Assembly: GCA_028829895.1 (NCBI GenBank)
Contig: CM054178.1
Location: forward strand, 105,001,558-105,065,557
Reading direction: 5' to 3'
From: Sinotaia quadrata
Lineage: Eukaryota > Mollusca > Gastropoda > Architaenioglossa > Viviparidae
DNA: 64,000 bases
A program made the position numbers and the translations under genes. The notes below the pieces were generated by a model. It searched no databases, was not told the DNA's origin, and saw only the letters and a program-made list of their open reading frames with translations. Of the stretch, positions 1 through 10,973 are shown one piece after another (positions within the stretch are counted from its first letter, which is position 1; each line of letters starts with the position of its first letter).

Positions 1-1904
1 CATATGGACCCACTAAGGACATTTATCTCCCCATTATTGAAACCCATCTGTCTATACCCTACCGATGTCTACTTACCTGTTACTCATACTTATTAACCAC
101 CAATGATATCTGTTGTGGTAGAACCATTGGCAAATTGTGCTCTTTACGTTCTATTATTTCTTTTCGTACTAATAATCTGTAATTGTAAGTTATTAATTTC
201 AGCGGTTAAGTCGCGGGACCGATTACGGAATCTTCCGCACCCGCTACACGTAATAAAATATTGATGTCAAAGTTCATAGATCATGCGTGGACAGTGGAAA
301 TGTACAGAGGGGGAGGGTTATAGTGAGAGTGGGTGAATGTTGACAGGATAAGGGATGACCTTATATGGACGTTTGCGTTCCACACAATGACGTAAGAGAA
401 CCTGTAGGTTGACCAAGAGTCATTCATATACATGTGCTATTGGACACCCTTAGGAGAGACACCGCGCCCATGCCAAGGGTTGAATTCCGCATAGTTGGAA
501 ATGTTGTGCACGTTTCTGCGAGAGGTAAATATTGTGGACTTCTCAGAAATTATTGTTACATTTAATTGATTGTTGTATGAACCTAATGCATATCTCTTCC
601 AGAGAAAGTTGTGTGGCGCTAGTTATAAGCCATGCCGTATGTATTGACGACGAAATGGAAATAAGCGCGTTGTGCGCTATGCTTTATTCACTGTAAAACA
701 ATTTGCAGCAAGTGAAGCTAAATGGGAGATTGAGATGATTATTCTATGTGAATTAATGTAACCCATTCATTGGTTGTGCGTGTATTTATTGAGATTCATG
801 TAAGTGTGGAAATTGAAATGTTATTGTTTCATTTAAAATATTTCTTGTTGACGAAATTTTGTAAAATATAAGTTAGCTGTAGCTAACGTTTAATGATGTG
901 AAATTGTAAGAGTCATCTACTGCTGTCGCCACAAAGCCTTAACATTGTTCGTATTTATCAGTTACTACAGAGAGATAACATTGTTTATTCTCAACTGACA
1001 TTCTTTCGTCATTAGTCTTTTGAAGTTCATCATCTGTCTTCTTCACTTGCTGACTTGACCTTCGTGTACCCTTGGAAATGCACTACACTACTTATTTCTA
1101 TCATGAGCTGACGAATAAAGGTCTGACATAGGGATTGAAGGATAAAATTAGGCCAGATGGTTGTTGTCAGTATTAGAGGTAATAAAATAACTTGATTAAT
1201 AATTTTGAGCCTGATACTTCAATAACTTGATGATTAATAATTCTGAGCCTGATACGTCGACAGGATCATTAAAAATAACCAGGCATGTGACAATATCAAA
1301 CTACCTCTATTCATATCATTGTATGTACTACTGATATCTACATACCTATTAGCTGCATCGATCACCAATTGATGATACCTACTCACCCATATCTATCTAT
1401 CTATCTGTCTATCTATCTACTTTTGAGATTCGCCTACTAATGGTATCTATCTACAAACTATTTAAATCTATCCAACTGTGATATTTATATATATTCCCAC
1501 TACTTACATCTATCTACTCACTATTGGTATCTATGTATCCACGAATAATATTTATCGAAAACTATCATCTATCTGTCTACTAAATAACATGTACCTATAT
1601 GCTGCTGATATCTAGTATAGATATATCCATTCATAATACCAACTAAATCAACCCACTTGTTATACATTCCTTCGCAGACATTCGAGGTGCACGCTCTTGG
1701 CGAATTTTTCCATTCTACGGTGTCAAGAAGCTGGTAGCGAGTCACGGGTAAAGATACAAGCATACACCAACAAAGGAATCAACAAACTAAAACCTACTAA
1801 AACAGACTTCTGCACGCCAGTACTCCATGGGCGTAAAGTTCGGTTCGGTCTGAAACCGCCGGCCTAACACTATGGTAAAACGAACTGCGACAGACCACCA
1901 TACC
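1..1904. other. No gene seen; degenerate CTAT-rich repeat in second half
   Basis: Positions 1-1140 look like unique sequence without a convincing exon. A short direct repeat containing TTAATAATT and GAGCCTGATAC recurs at 1193-1255. From 1380 to 1620 the sequence is a decayed (CTAT)n array, cleanest at 1391-1420, with interspersed ATGATATCTA motifs. Confidence 0.6.
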
Positions 1905-2205
1905 GGCAACTCGATGGCGGGGAAAAAATCTACACTCAACTTAGACCACAGTTCGCAAGCAAGGCAACCGATGGCGGGGAAAAAATCTACACTCAACTAA
2001 GACCACAGTTCGCAAGCAAGGCAACCGATGGCGGGGAAAAAATCTACACTCAACTAAGACCACAGTTCGCAAGCAAGGCAACCGAGGGCGGGGAAAAAAT
2101 CTACACTCAACTTAGACCACAGTTCGCAAGCAAGGCAACCGAGGGCGGGGAAAAAATCTACACTCAACTTAGACCACAGTTCGCAAGCAAGGCAACCGAG
2201 GGCGG
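1905..2205. repeat. 57-bp minisatellite, about five copies
   Basis: Period 57, anchored by GATGGCGGGG or GAGGGCGGGG at 1913, 1970, 2027, 2084 and 2141. The copies differ by one or two bases. Because 57 is a multiple of three, one minus-strand frame stays open with a 19-residue repeat, which I regard as an artefact. Confidence 0.95.
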
Positions 2206-2750
2206 ACACAACAAATTCTGCGCGCCTCAACCCGACCGAGAGAGCACCCAAGGCGAGATGATCGGCCACCGCTAGTCAGTCAGTGACAGAAACAAAGACA
2301 ACCACAACAGGCAATAAAACCCCAGGCTCTTACTAAGGACTCAGAACAACTAGAGCGCCAGAACTCAAAGGCATAAAGACTGCTAGTTCTCAAACCCGCT
2401 GGTCTAATTAAGCCTGTGGTACACAAAGCAAAATACACCGAGTGACTCTGAAATTAACCGGATTTTTTCCTCCTACACGCAGAACAGCAAATTAACGCAC
2501 TACAAAAACCCAAACTTTCTTTCTCTGTCGACGGGACGACAACGACGACAGCCTCCATCCGCGCCCCAACCACAACCAAGCGAGGGAAGCGAAGCCCTGA
2601 CTGAGAACATATAATGATATAAACTTAATGAACGCTCAGGTAGGAGAGAAGTGTTACATCTCTCTAGCCAATACTGATACTTATGTACTCAATGATAGTT
2701 CATATTCATCCTCCAAGGGCATCTGTCTACCCTCTTATAGTACCTATCTA
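2206..2750. other. No gene seen; relatively GC-rich unique sequence
   Basis: Contains several CG dinucleotides and the GC-richer flank of the 57-bp array, but no ORF or motif I recognise. Confidence 0.5.
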
Positions 2751-2843
2751 CCCACTAATGATATCTATTTACCACTAATGATATCTATTTACCACTAATG
2801 ATATCTATTTACCACTAATGATATCTATTTACCATAAATGATA
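2751..2843. repeat. 20-bp tandem repeat, about 4.5 copies
   Basis: The unit ATGATATCTATTTACCACTA is repeated with almost no variation. It appears derived from the nearby CTAT-rich sequence. Confidence 0.95.
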
Positions 2844-5140
2844 GCGAAGGAATGAGCTCTACAACGACTAGAGTTGTATTTATTAAATTTTTTTTTTTTT
2901 AAAGTCGGCTGCCTGTTTTCAATCAGTTAAATATTTGCTTTCATTTACTGTTCCACACCCAAATATATTAAAATATAAAAGGTTACCTATAGTACAGTGT
3001 ATCTGACAACATTTTGTACACTAAATATTAATATATGAAAAAACATTGTCTCCAAAAATTCTTTGATTTATTTCTCATGTTCCTCTCCAGCTTGCGTACA
3101 GAGTTGCGTTTCCTGGCACCAAACACGACAATAGATAGAAATTACTTGTTCTGGACTAAAGCAAAACAGTACATAGTATTTCTGTATGTAGGGTTATCTT
3201 CTCTTTCCACCACCCATCAACTAAAAAAAAAAAAATGTTTAAATAGGCATTCACTGATAAACAGGTATATGAAACCAATGTTTACTTGCCGATAATTTAA
3301 TGCGATCAATTAAACTAGTAGAGCACCCAAACAATGTGCGTATTTCATCTGACTACTTATAGGTGTGCGGAAATTCCCGAAACATATAGATGATTTAAAT
3401 TGATAGAAAACAATTATGACATAAATATTAATTTTGGAAGATGCAAAATGGAGCACACAGCTGAAGCGACCTGGTGAAAAACGTCGACAGCATTAGCAAA
3501 ACATTGTAAAACATTTGTTAGGTTAGTTTATTTATGAGATGAAAATAACAAAATTCTATAGTTCAGATGCTTGCTAATTTTGAGAGAGAAAGAAAGAAAG
3601 AAAGAAACAAAGAAACAAAGAAAGAAAGAAACAAACAAAGAAAGAAGGAATGAAAGAAAGCAACAAACAAACAAAGAAAGAAGGAATGAAAGAAAGTTAT
3701 TCCCAAACCTTTATAATCAATAACGGTTCTGTTAGAAGCATGAGCAAAATTTCCTTGAGCAAATAAAGGAAGAAAAAACACATTAATAATAAAATAACAA
3801 CAAAACAGTCTTTACGGAAAAAAGGAATGAGGAACAATTAACAAAGTACTAAAAATATAACAGCGCACTATTTCTTTGACAACCGTAATAAAAAAACAAT
3901 CGTATATTAATATTACGGAAATGTTTTATGTGGCAGGGTATTGCGTGCATATGCGTGTATCTGTGTGTGTAATTGTATCGATTACTTGAGAACGTTGTGT
4001 TTATGTACACATACCAAACGTTTTGAATAAAACAGTAAATGTTTCTTGTGAACGCTTTTAACACTGATTGTCGCGTGCGTATACACAGGGGAAACAAACA
4101 AAAAGTAAAATAAATAGAGAATCAGGTATACAAAAAAAAAATAAATAAATATATATATAAAAATATCACTTCTGATTTTATATATATATATAAACTGACG
4201 CTGGCATAAATATTATTAGCTAAACTGTTTTCAAGCTTTCAACAAAAAAAAAAAAAAAAAAAAATCCCACGAACACCGTAAGTTCAAGGCTTTTAAATAC
4301 ATTCACATTTTCAAGTTTTAATAAGTGAAAGAATTATATGGGGTTGACTGACTCCTCTTACTTTGTAATTTCATCGTCATGAAAAACATTTAGGGAAACA
4401 GATATGAATTCGGTTGATAAGAACACAAATCAGAAACGAAGATCGACTGGAAGTGCACGCAAGAATAGAGAGTTATCTATTTCTTAAGCGGGTCACGTGT
4501 TCTACATGCCATGCCATGTCTCATCTCATTTCCGATTGGAGTGCACTTCGTCAACTGGCAAGATATTCAACAGGACAAATAAGTCGTATGCAGTAAGATA
4601 AATTACATTTTACAAATAAATATAAATAGAACAGGAAAAAAATGTATAAAATCTCAAACTGAACAAGAGCGAAGATATGACTGATCAGTAAAATTACTCG
4701 TAATAAGTTACAGGACACGTCACAAAAGATTTAAATAATCGAAAACCTACTGCTCCTAAACACTGAGCTGTTCTAAGCATCGCCAATGAAATTACGTAAG
4801 AGTAGTATTGTCAAGGTCAGTCTGAGAATGATTTTACTCTATAGCTCTATACGTGTATATGTGCGCCAGTCATCTCGCCACATATACGTAATCCCTAAAC
4901 TGCAAATATGTTATTAATTATAAATTAATGCTTTATTTCATTCTATGCATCTGTAGATACAAATCAATTTAAACTTAAAACAGGCCGACCAGACTCCGAA
5001 CTTTTATCAGTAAGCGAAACGAGAGTTCTGAGCAATCTGTATAGAGGCGTGAGCATACGTAAACTAAACCCCACAAACTACGCAACGCAAAAGATATAGT
5101 CAATCAAAAAAACAGGTTGTACTCGGAGATGATTAAAAGG
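2844..5140. other. AT-rich intergenic sequence without a gene
   Basis: Contains a GAAA/CAAA purine-rich tract at 3580-3697 with a short internal duplication, poly-A runs near 4129 and 4243-4263, and TA-rich tracts near 4150-4190. No splice-bounded exon or recognisable protein was seen. Confidence 0.55.
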
Positions 5141-5259
5141 TCTTGTAAAAGCGTCATGTATCTAGTGCCTGATTAACAAAACGTCATGTAAAATTGTCAT
5201 GTATATCTAGTGCCTGGTTAACAAAACGTCATGTAAAATTGTCATGTATCTAGTGCCTT
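5141..5259. repeat. About 45-bp tandem repeat, 2.6 copies
   Basis: Copies share AACAAAACGTCATGTAAAAT followed by TGTCATGTATCTAGTGCCT. Small indels separate them. Confidence 0.9.
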
Positions 5260-5772
5260 AATTCAGAGTGATATGTTGAGGCAGTCCAAAAATACATATC
5301 AGCTATTATCTAACAACGCTCAATAGTTCTAAAACCGATGTGTGACAGGTATCTGTGTTCACAAGGTACACGTGCAATACAGAGGGAAAACAGAACAAAC
5401 CAACCAAAAAAGCCAAGCACTTTCTAGGCTCTAGAAACTTCACGTATATATGCACAATACACATTAATGTATGTATAATAATTATATATTAATATATTAA
5501 TATGGTATATATATTAAAACAGTATTTCAAAGAGACTAGACCCATAAAATCATCAAATATTTTGTGATATGCTGCCATTTTAGCTGGCATCAAAATAATA
5601 TTTAAAACAAATGTTAACTCAGAATAGGTTTCACCAATCTAAAGCAAGACTGATTGCACAAATAATTATGCCACCTCAGTAACAATATTTGAAAATGGAA
5701 ATGTATGGAAAATATTAAAATCTTAAAAAAATCCTTATGATATAATAAATATATCTATTCATATCAAACGTT
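5260..5772. other. No gene seen
   Basis: AT-rich sequence with short TATA and ATTAAT palindromic tracts around 5470-5520. Confidence 0.5.
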
Positions 5773-5958
5773 CATGAGCAGTTTGACTAGAAAAATACAT
5801 GGCAATCAATTTCCTTACAACCACGAAGAAGGCTAGACAGGGTCAGGTCAGGGGTCAAGGTCAAACATGAGCAGTTTGACTAGAAAAATACATGGCAATC
5901 AATTTCCTTACAACCACGAAGAAGGCTAGACAGGGCCAGATCAGGGGTCGGGGTCAAA
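5773..5958. repeat. 93-bp direct duplication
   Basis: Copies at 5773-5865 and 5866-5958 are over 90 percent identical. Each ends in a GGTCA-rich segment that the second copy has partly lost by point changes. Confidence 0.95.
5840..5863 (+). promoter_or_regulatory. Cluster of nuclear-receptor half-sites
   Basis: GGGTCA (5840-5845), AGGTCA (5845-5850), GGGTCA (5852-5857) and AGGTCA (5858-5863) give a DR1-type pair and a TCAAGGTCA extended half-site of the ERR/SF-1 kind. It lies about 1.8 kb beyond the NOL4-like stop codon. Binding is inference. Confidence 0.35.
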
Positions 5959-6525
5959 CATGTGAGGCAAGGTCAAAGCGATAGAATTTCTTTCCGAAGG
6001 AAAAAATAAAATGATAAAGAAATACAACAATGTGCGAGTCAGTACAAGTAACAACTTGATACAAATTACGAACAGTGAAATGTGTTCAGAGATGCTCAGT
6101 GCTGGACGATTTGGCAGGATGATTGAACGCAGCATGCACAGAAAAGTGCACAAAATCCCCCCTCCACCACCCCTCCCAACGCACTGAGGATGTTTTCTGT
6201 AGGTCAAGATAATGACCACTGTGGACACACAAAAAAAAAACCCCAACAACAACGGACATTCAAAAGGTAAAAATATTAGAAACCTTAAATGTAAGTGACA
6301 AACGTTTAGGGCACTTGAATGTATATTACACAACAAACAAAATGAAACTGTAAACCATATTAAAACAAAGCGCAGCGCAGACGTGCGTTAATAGACACAA
6401 ACCTTTTAGCATTGTATCGCACTAGAAATGTGCTGGACAAGTCCGCGCTACGAAGACACTAAACAGAAGACGAACGCAAAGCGACATTAGTGACAAAAAG
6501 CGCCACCATCCAAGGCAAATACTTA

Positions 6526-6614
6526 TGACGTCCCGCCGAGAGCGCTTTGCTTAATCACAGTGACGTCAACACAACCTGTGAAAGGCATAGGAGAGCTGAA
6601 TTGCTGTGACGTGA
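6526..6614. promoter_or_regulatory. Three CRE-like sites in 89 bp
   Basis: TGACGTCC (6526-6533), a perfect palindromic TGACGTCA (6561-6568) and TGACGTGA (6607-6614), in a locally GC-richer block. This is a typical CREB/ATF motif cluster; no promoter or exon is visible beside it. Confidence 0.4.
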
Positions 6615-6724
6615 TCAACATCTGTACTCTGCGTGGAGAGATACCTGTGCACTAGAAATCAGCAGAACAGCCTTAACATAAAAGGATCTGCACGCTGCAG
6701 CTAATTCTGGACCAAACGTGTAGA

Positions 6725-6727
<3 letters not shown>

Positions 6728-6811
<84 letters not shown>

Positions 6812-6823
6812 TTGTGTGTGTAT
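6728..6823. repeat. (GT)n microsatellite
   Basis: About 95 bp of GT with two TTT interruptions near its right end. Confidence 0.98.
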
Positions 6824-7209
6824 TTTACACTTGCTAAAATAAAGTAATCACATGTTCACAGGAAACATCATCAATGATGAAACAATCAACTGAACTGCTC
6901 AATTAGATTGCAGTTTTACAGTATCATTGTGGTCATAAAATAAGCAAAAACAATGCCCGAACGTACCAGAACAAAGCCCGATTCTTGGGAAAGACAAGAA
7001 ATTAAACTAGTCATTGTATAAAGAACATATTATTTTCTGCATGAAATTTCGCGCGAAACAATACTGATAAGATTCGCATTATTAATTCCCATTATAAAGG
7101 GAACATAGATAAATAATATTTGCTAACATTAACCCATACTTTAAAATGTTCTTGTACAGTTTATTATTATTTTTTTTACAAGAAAAGTCCCATTCAAGCA
7201 GATGCTAAT

Positions 7210-7288
7210 TTTGCCTACAAACAGATGTATTTACCTATAAACAGATGTATTTGCCTCCAAACAGATGTATTTGCCTACGTTACAGATG
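7210..7288. repeat. 24-bp tandem repeat, about 3 copies
   Basis: Unit contains ACAGATGTATTTGCCTACAA. It lies downstream of the candidate polyadenylation signal of the NOL4-like gene. Confidence 0.9.
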
Positions 7289-7449
7289 TGACTAGGAACA
7301 CTAAGATCTCTTTCATAAGTTAGCCAAAATAAAAGAACAGATATATTCTTGAAATCTCCCATGGTCACAGAGATTCAGAAAGACGGGATCTGGGGGGTGG
7401 GGGTGGTGGTGAATCCAGTGAACATGAGACCACGTCCCAGTGACACCCC

Positions 7450-7455
7450 TTTATT
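7450..7455 (-). promoter_or_regulatory. Candidate polyadenylation signal of the NOL4-like gene
   Basis: AATAAA on the minus strand, about 180 bases after the stop codon. A second AATAAA occurs at 7165-7160. Neither can be assigned without cDNA. Confidence 0.4.
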
Positions 7456-7631
7456 TCTGCTTACTTACAGTGCTCTCTCTCTCTCTCTGTCTCTCGGGCG
7501 CGCGCTCTGCCGACTAAATAGATTATTTAAATATACCTGCTAGCATTCATTTGCTAGCGTTCGCCAACACGGAACAAATCGCAAGAGTTTTGATTAGTCT
7601 AATTGTGAGATGTCACATCTCTATTTGTTTG

Positions 7632-7792
7632 TCAGTTTTGTTGCAGTAACAACTGCTCCAACTCGTCAGCCGATCTATAGAGGAAAGCAGCAGACTCCCG
7701 GTAGCCGGCGATAAGCTGTTTGATTGTCGTCACTTCAGTTGCACTAAGCTGGCTCTTGGAGTTATTCTTTTTCATGCTCAGATCAGTGGGTA
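7632..7792 (-). CDS. NOL4: NOL4-like, terminal exon (PTDLS motif and C-terminal helix)
   Basis: 161 nt including the TGA at 7634-7632. The split codon with the preceding exon gives Val, then PTDLSMKKN, a Ser/Lys spacer, [18 protein letters not shown], and [16 protein letters not shown] at the end. The last 30 or so residues match the vertebrate C-terminus nearly residue for residue. PTDLS fits the PxDLS consensus for CtBP corepressor binding (family knowledge; not shown for this protein). The exon is too short and lacks its own leader ATG, so it is easily missed by ORF scanning. Its acceptor region is tandemly duplicated. Confidence 0.96.
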
Positions 7793-7856
7793 CTGCACAA
7801 CAAAGACAACATTTTCATGCTCAGATCAGTGGGTACTGCACAACAAAGACAACATT
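7771..7856 (-). repeat. 43-bp tandem duplication covering the last 3' splice site
   Basis: Two exact 43-bp copies, 7771-7813 and 7814-7856. Each holds, on the minus strand, the polypyrimidine tract and acceptor TTGTCTTTGTTGTGCAG plus the first 22 bases of the terminal exon. This yields two acceptors, at 7793/7792 and 7836/7835. Only the former keeps the conserved C-terminus. The latter shifts frame by 43 bases and stops after about ten novel residues. Confidence 0.97.
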
Positions 7857-8510
7857 TTCTAAGTAGGTCAAATGAAAGCAAAATTATTTTCATCGTATAA
7901 TTTTCATTTATAAATTAGTTCAGTTTTGTTTTTTAAATTAAAAAGAAAACATCAAACGAACAAGTTCTCTGCCAAATGAGTTGGGCTTTCTTCCACAAGT
8001 CCTGCGTGAAATCAACACAAACTATCTGTAATAGGTCATAGGGCAAATGAGTGGATACTTTATTTCAAATTATTATAACTTTCCTAAATATGTCATAGGT
8101 CAAGGAAATGCAACTTTCGCGAATAAATCATATACTAAAATATTACGACTCCAAGAAATAAGACTTGCGCCAAATAATTATACTCTTTCGTGACCAAATT
8201 ACATATCAGTTGAACAAAGCTTAGACAAATAGTCATATTTACGCTAGAAATAAAAAAACTAAAGCGTTAAGGACAGGAAAAAAAAAAAAACGGAAATGTA
8301 GGCCATGATGCAAGTTACTGGGCAGCTCAATCACATGAAGGCATCAATGCAGTCTGATTTTACACAAAATTGTTTAGACTGTATTAACCACATGATGACA
8401 TCACCGTGATGTCTTATTATACATACTGTTCACTTAACCAAATGTCAATATGAACAGCAACACTGTTCACTTAACCAAATGTGAACGTGATCATAACACT
8501 ATTCACTTAC
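7857..8510. other. Last intron of the NOL4-like gene
   Basis: 718-bp intron (7793-8510). AT-rich, with a poly-A run at 8279-8290 and a repeated GTTCACTTAACCAAATGT motif near 8429-8481. No extra exon is seen. Confidence 0.8.
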
Positions 8511-8886
8511 CAAAGTCTCCATTGTTGACAGTAGTGCCAGACAATGTGGGATGTTGCAAAACAGCTGGTGCTGGGTGGTGGTGGGCCGGGTGCTGGTAAG
8601 CACCAAATCCTCCAGGACGAAAAAGCCCGTTGCCATTGGTGAAAAATGGTGCGTGGAAATCCTGGGCGCCCCGAAAGGTGGGTGGTGGGGGCTGATGACG
8701 CAACAGGTCAGAAGCTGGGGCACCGGCTGCCACGGAGACAGGACGGTCCAAGAGAGACTGCACTTGAGAAGCAGGCGCTTGCTGTGGCGTAATAGAGGCA
8801 GCAGACGACGTGACAGGTGGAAGGGGGGTGGGTAGAAGCGTTGCATTAGTGCCCCCTAGCTCCCTGGCCGCGTTCATAACAGATGC
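8511..8886 (-). CDS. NOL4: NOL4-like, Pro/Ala/His-rich exon
   Basis: 376 nt, starting in phase 0 and ending after one base of a codon. Acceptor GCCTGTTTCAG and donor TTTG|GTAAGT. The peptide begins ASVMNAARELGGTNATLL, then is low-complexity: PTPLPPVTSS, QQAPASQ, a QHPAHHHPAPAV stretch and GDF at the end. It occupies the place of the variable linker before the PTDLSMK motif in vertebrates. Ala/Pro/His richness and lack of a recognisable fold suggest a disordered region. GC content is clearly above the flanks, as expected for an exon. Confidence 0.9.
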
Positions 8887-9112
8887 CTGAAACAGGCCAA
8901 AAACTAAGTTATACAACCAAGGCATCAGTTTGAACTATTACAAACATGCGAGCACTGATGTTAAGAAATTATTATTTTCTAAAAATCCCCAATGACCTGC
9001 AATTGTAGAAAAAGGTGAACATTGTTTTCAAGTAATCTTTCATTTTAAATCTAAAGTGTTCTTATAACATCATTGTTGTACGTGGTGGTATATATACAAC
9101 ACACGCGCAAAC

Positions 9113-9200
9113 GAAAATATTACACGCTGGCACACACGTCCACCCTTGTAAAGGAAAATATTACACGCTGGCACACACGTCCACCCTTGTAAAGGAAAAT
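9113..9200. repeat. 41-bp tandem duplication
   Basis: Two exact copies, 9113-9153 and 9154-9194, followed by a partial third. Intronic. Confidence 0.95.
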
Positions 9201-10497
9201 ATTCACGCACACATTCTTATAAGATAAAATGTACTCCTGCGCGCACACAAGCATTGCATGAAATTGAAAGTTTGCACATATATACAGCACAAACACACAC
9301 ACACACACATAAACGCACACACACACACACACTGAAACACGATAGTATTTTATAAATGTAAATATAGGCAGCAGAACACAGACACACAGACACACATGCA
9401 AGCTAGAAAGATAGTCACATACGCGTTTGAGAAACTTCATAAGATGGAAGAACGAGAAAGAGCAGTACTAGACATGCATGTAAAATATTATGGGATGAAC
9501 ACAACTGATATATTGAGAATCCTGAATATATATTACATACCTGATTACATATATGATGATACAAAAGAAACCAGATTGTACATCTATCCATTCACCTATT
9601 CAGCAACACACACAGGGAGAGAGAAAGAGGCAGACACAAACACACACACACACACAAGTAAACATAAACACACACGGACATAAAAGAAAGAAAGACACAT
9701 AGTTATTAAACAGCCTTGACTGTACATCTAAAGAAATAAAAAATCCTACTTATACATTTAAATAAATATTACATTAAAGCTCCTGATTGTACACCTAAAG
9801 AGATGGCTACATCCTGATTGTACACTCATGTAACTATTTTATATTCGGGATTATGTACCGTCAGTTATAAAACAATCCGGCTAATAATATGTCGACGAAG
9901 TCGGATTAATCAAAGGAATTGACTACAACCAGTTTTGACTGGCATAATTTAATACGGGTACATTTACTTTACGTTTACGTACCTTTTGATTGTTTATAAT
10001 GACACAATGTTTCTCCATCCATTCACCCATCTATCCATCCATCAGCTATATATCTCAGTAGAGCACATCAAGAAATCTAGCCATGCATCAAAGCAGAAAA
10101 CATCCTACACTTTATCTACGAAAATGAAACATTTGCTAAGACTGTCTACCATGAAGGCGTTTGAAAGTGTTACGACGTCAAATCACTGACCAGATACTGA
10201 CCAAAGTCAAGCCTTGACAAATAATAATTATCAACATGTGAATAAATATATCAAACAGTCCCCGCCTGAACTGAAATGCGTATCAAGCCAGTAAATGTTC
10301 TTCACAAATCTCGGCATCGACCGAACGTTGCGCTGGGCTTATCACAAAAATAAAATTAGCAGAGTGGATTCAGAGTTAATATTTGATGAACTTAATGTAA
10401 AAGCACTCACAATATAGGTCCTCATGTTTTGTTGCTGACGTCATTGTGAAAACAACCTCACTCGTCACAATGAACAAACAAAACAAAATTTAAAAAA
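9201..10497. other. Intron sequence without a gene
   Basis: Part of the 17.6-kb intron 8887-26525. Carries short CA-rich tracts at 9290-9330 and 9640-9660 and a thrice-repeated CTGATTGTACA motif at 9714-9825. No exon is recognised. Confidence 0.6.
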
Positions 10498-10638
10498 TCA
10501 ACACACAAAACAATTTATATAAAAACAAACACATTGAACCAAATCAACACACAAAACAATTTATATAAAAACAAACACATTGAACCAAATCAACACACAA
10601 AACAATTTATATAAAAACAAACACATTGAACCAAATCA
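10498..10638. repeat. 46-bp tandem repeat, 3 copies
   Basis: Unit runs from TCAACACACAAAACAATTTA to ATTGAACCAAA. The copies are identical. Confidence 0.95.
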
Positions 10639-10973
10639 ATCATCCACCACCGAACAAGCGGCGGATGCAAAGTAGGAAAATAGAAATTTACCTAAACTGA
10701 GTATAAAACATGCACATGAATACAGAGAAATGCGTTCAAACAGCCGGTTTAAAAAAACCCAACAACAACAACAAAACCAGTCGATTAATTAAAAGATAGA
10801 TACACATATAAAAACATATCCAATGCATTTACGAAGAGTTTTACAAACATATATGTAAAAATAAAATTTGTATTAGAAATAGCACTGAAAATTTTAGCGA
10901 ATAAATATATCTTATTTTGTCCTGTCTATCTCTTTCTCGGACAGGCAAGAGCAACCAGTATTAATACCTCAGG

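Noticed and set aside
1787..2269. 19-residue-repeat protein in the 57-bp array
   Set aside because: Period divisible by three explains the open frame; no signal peptide, start context or flanking coding sequence.
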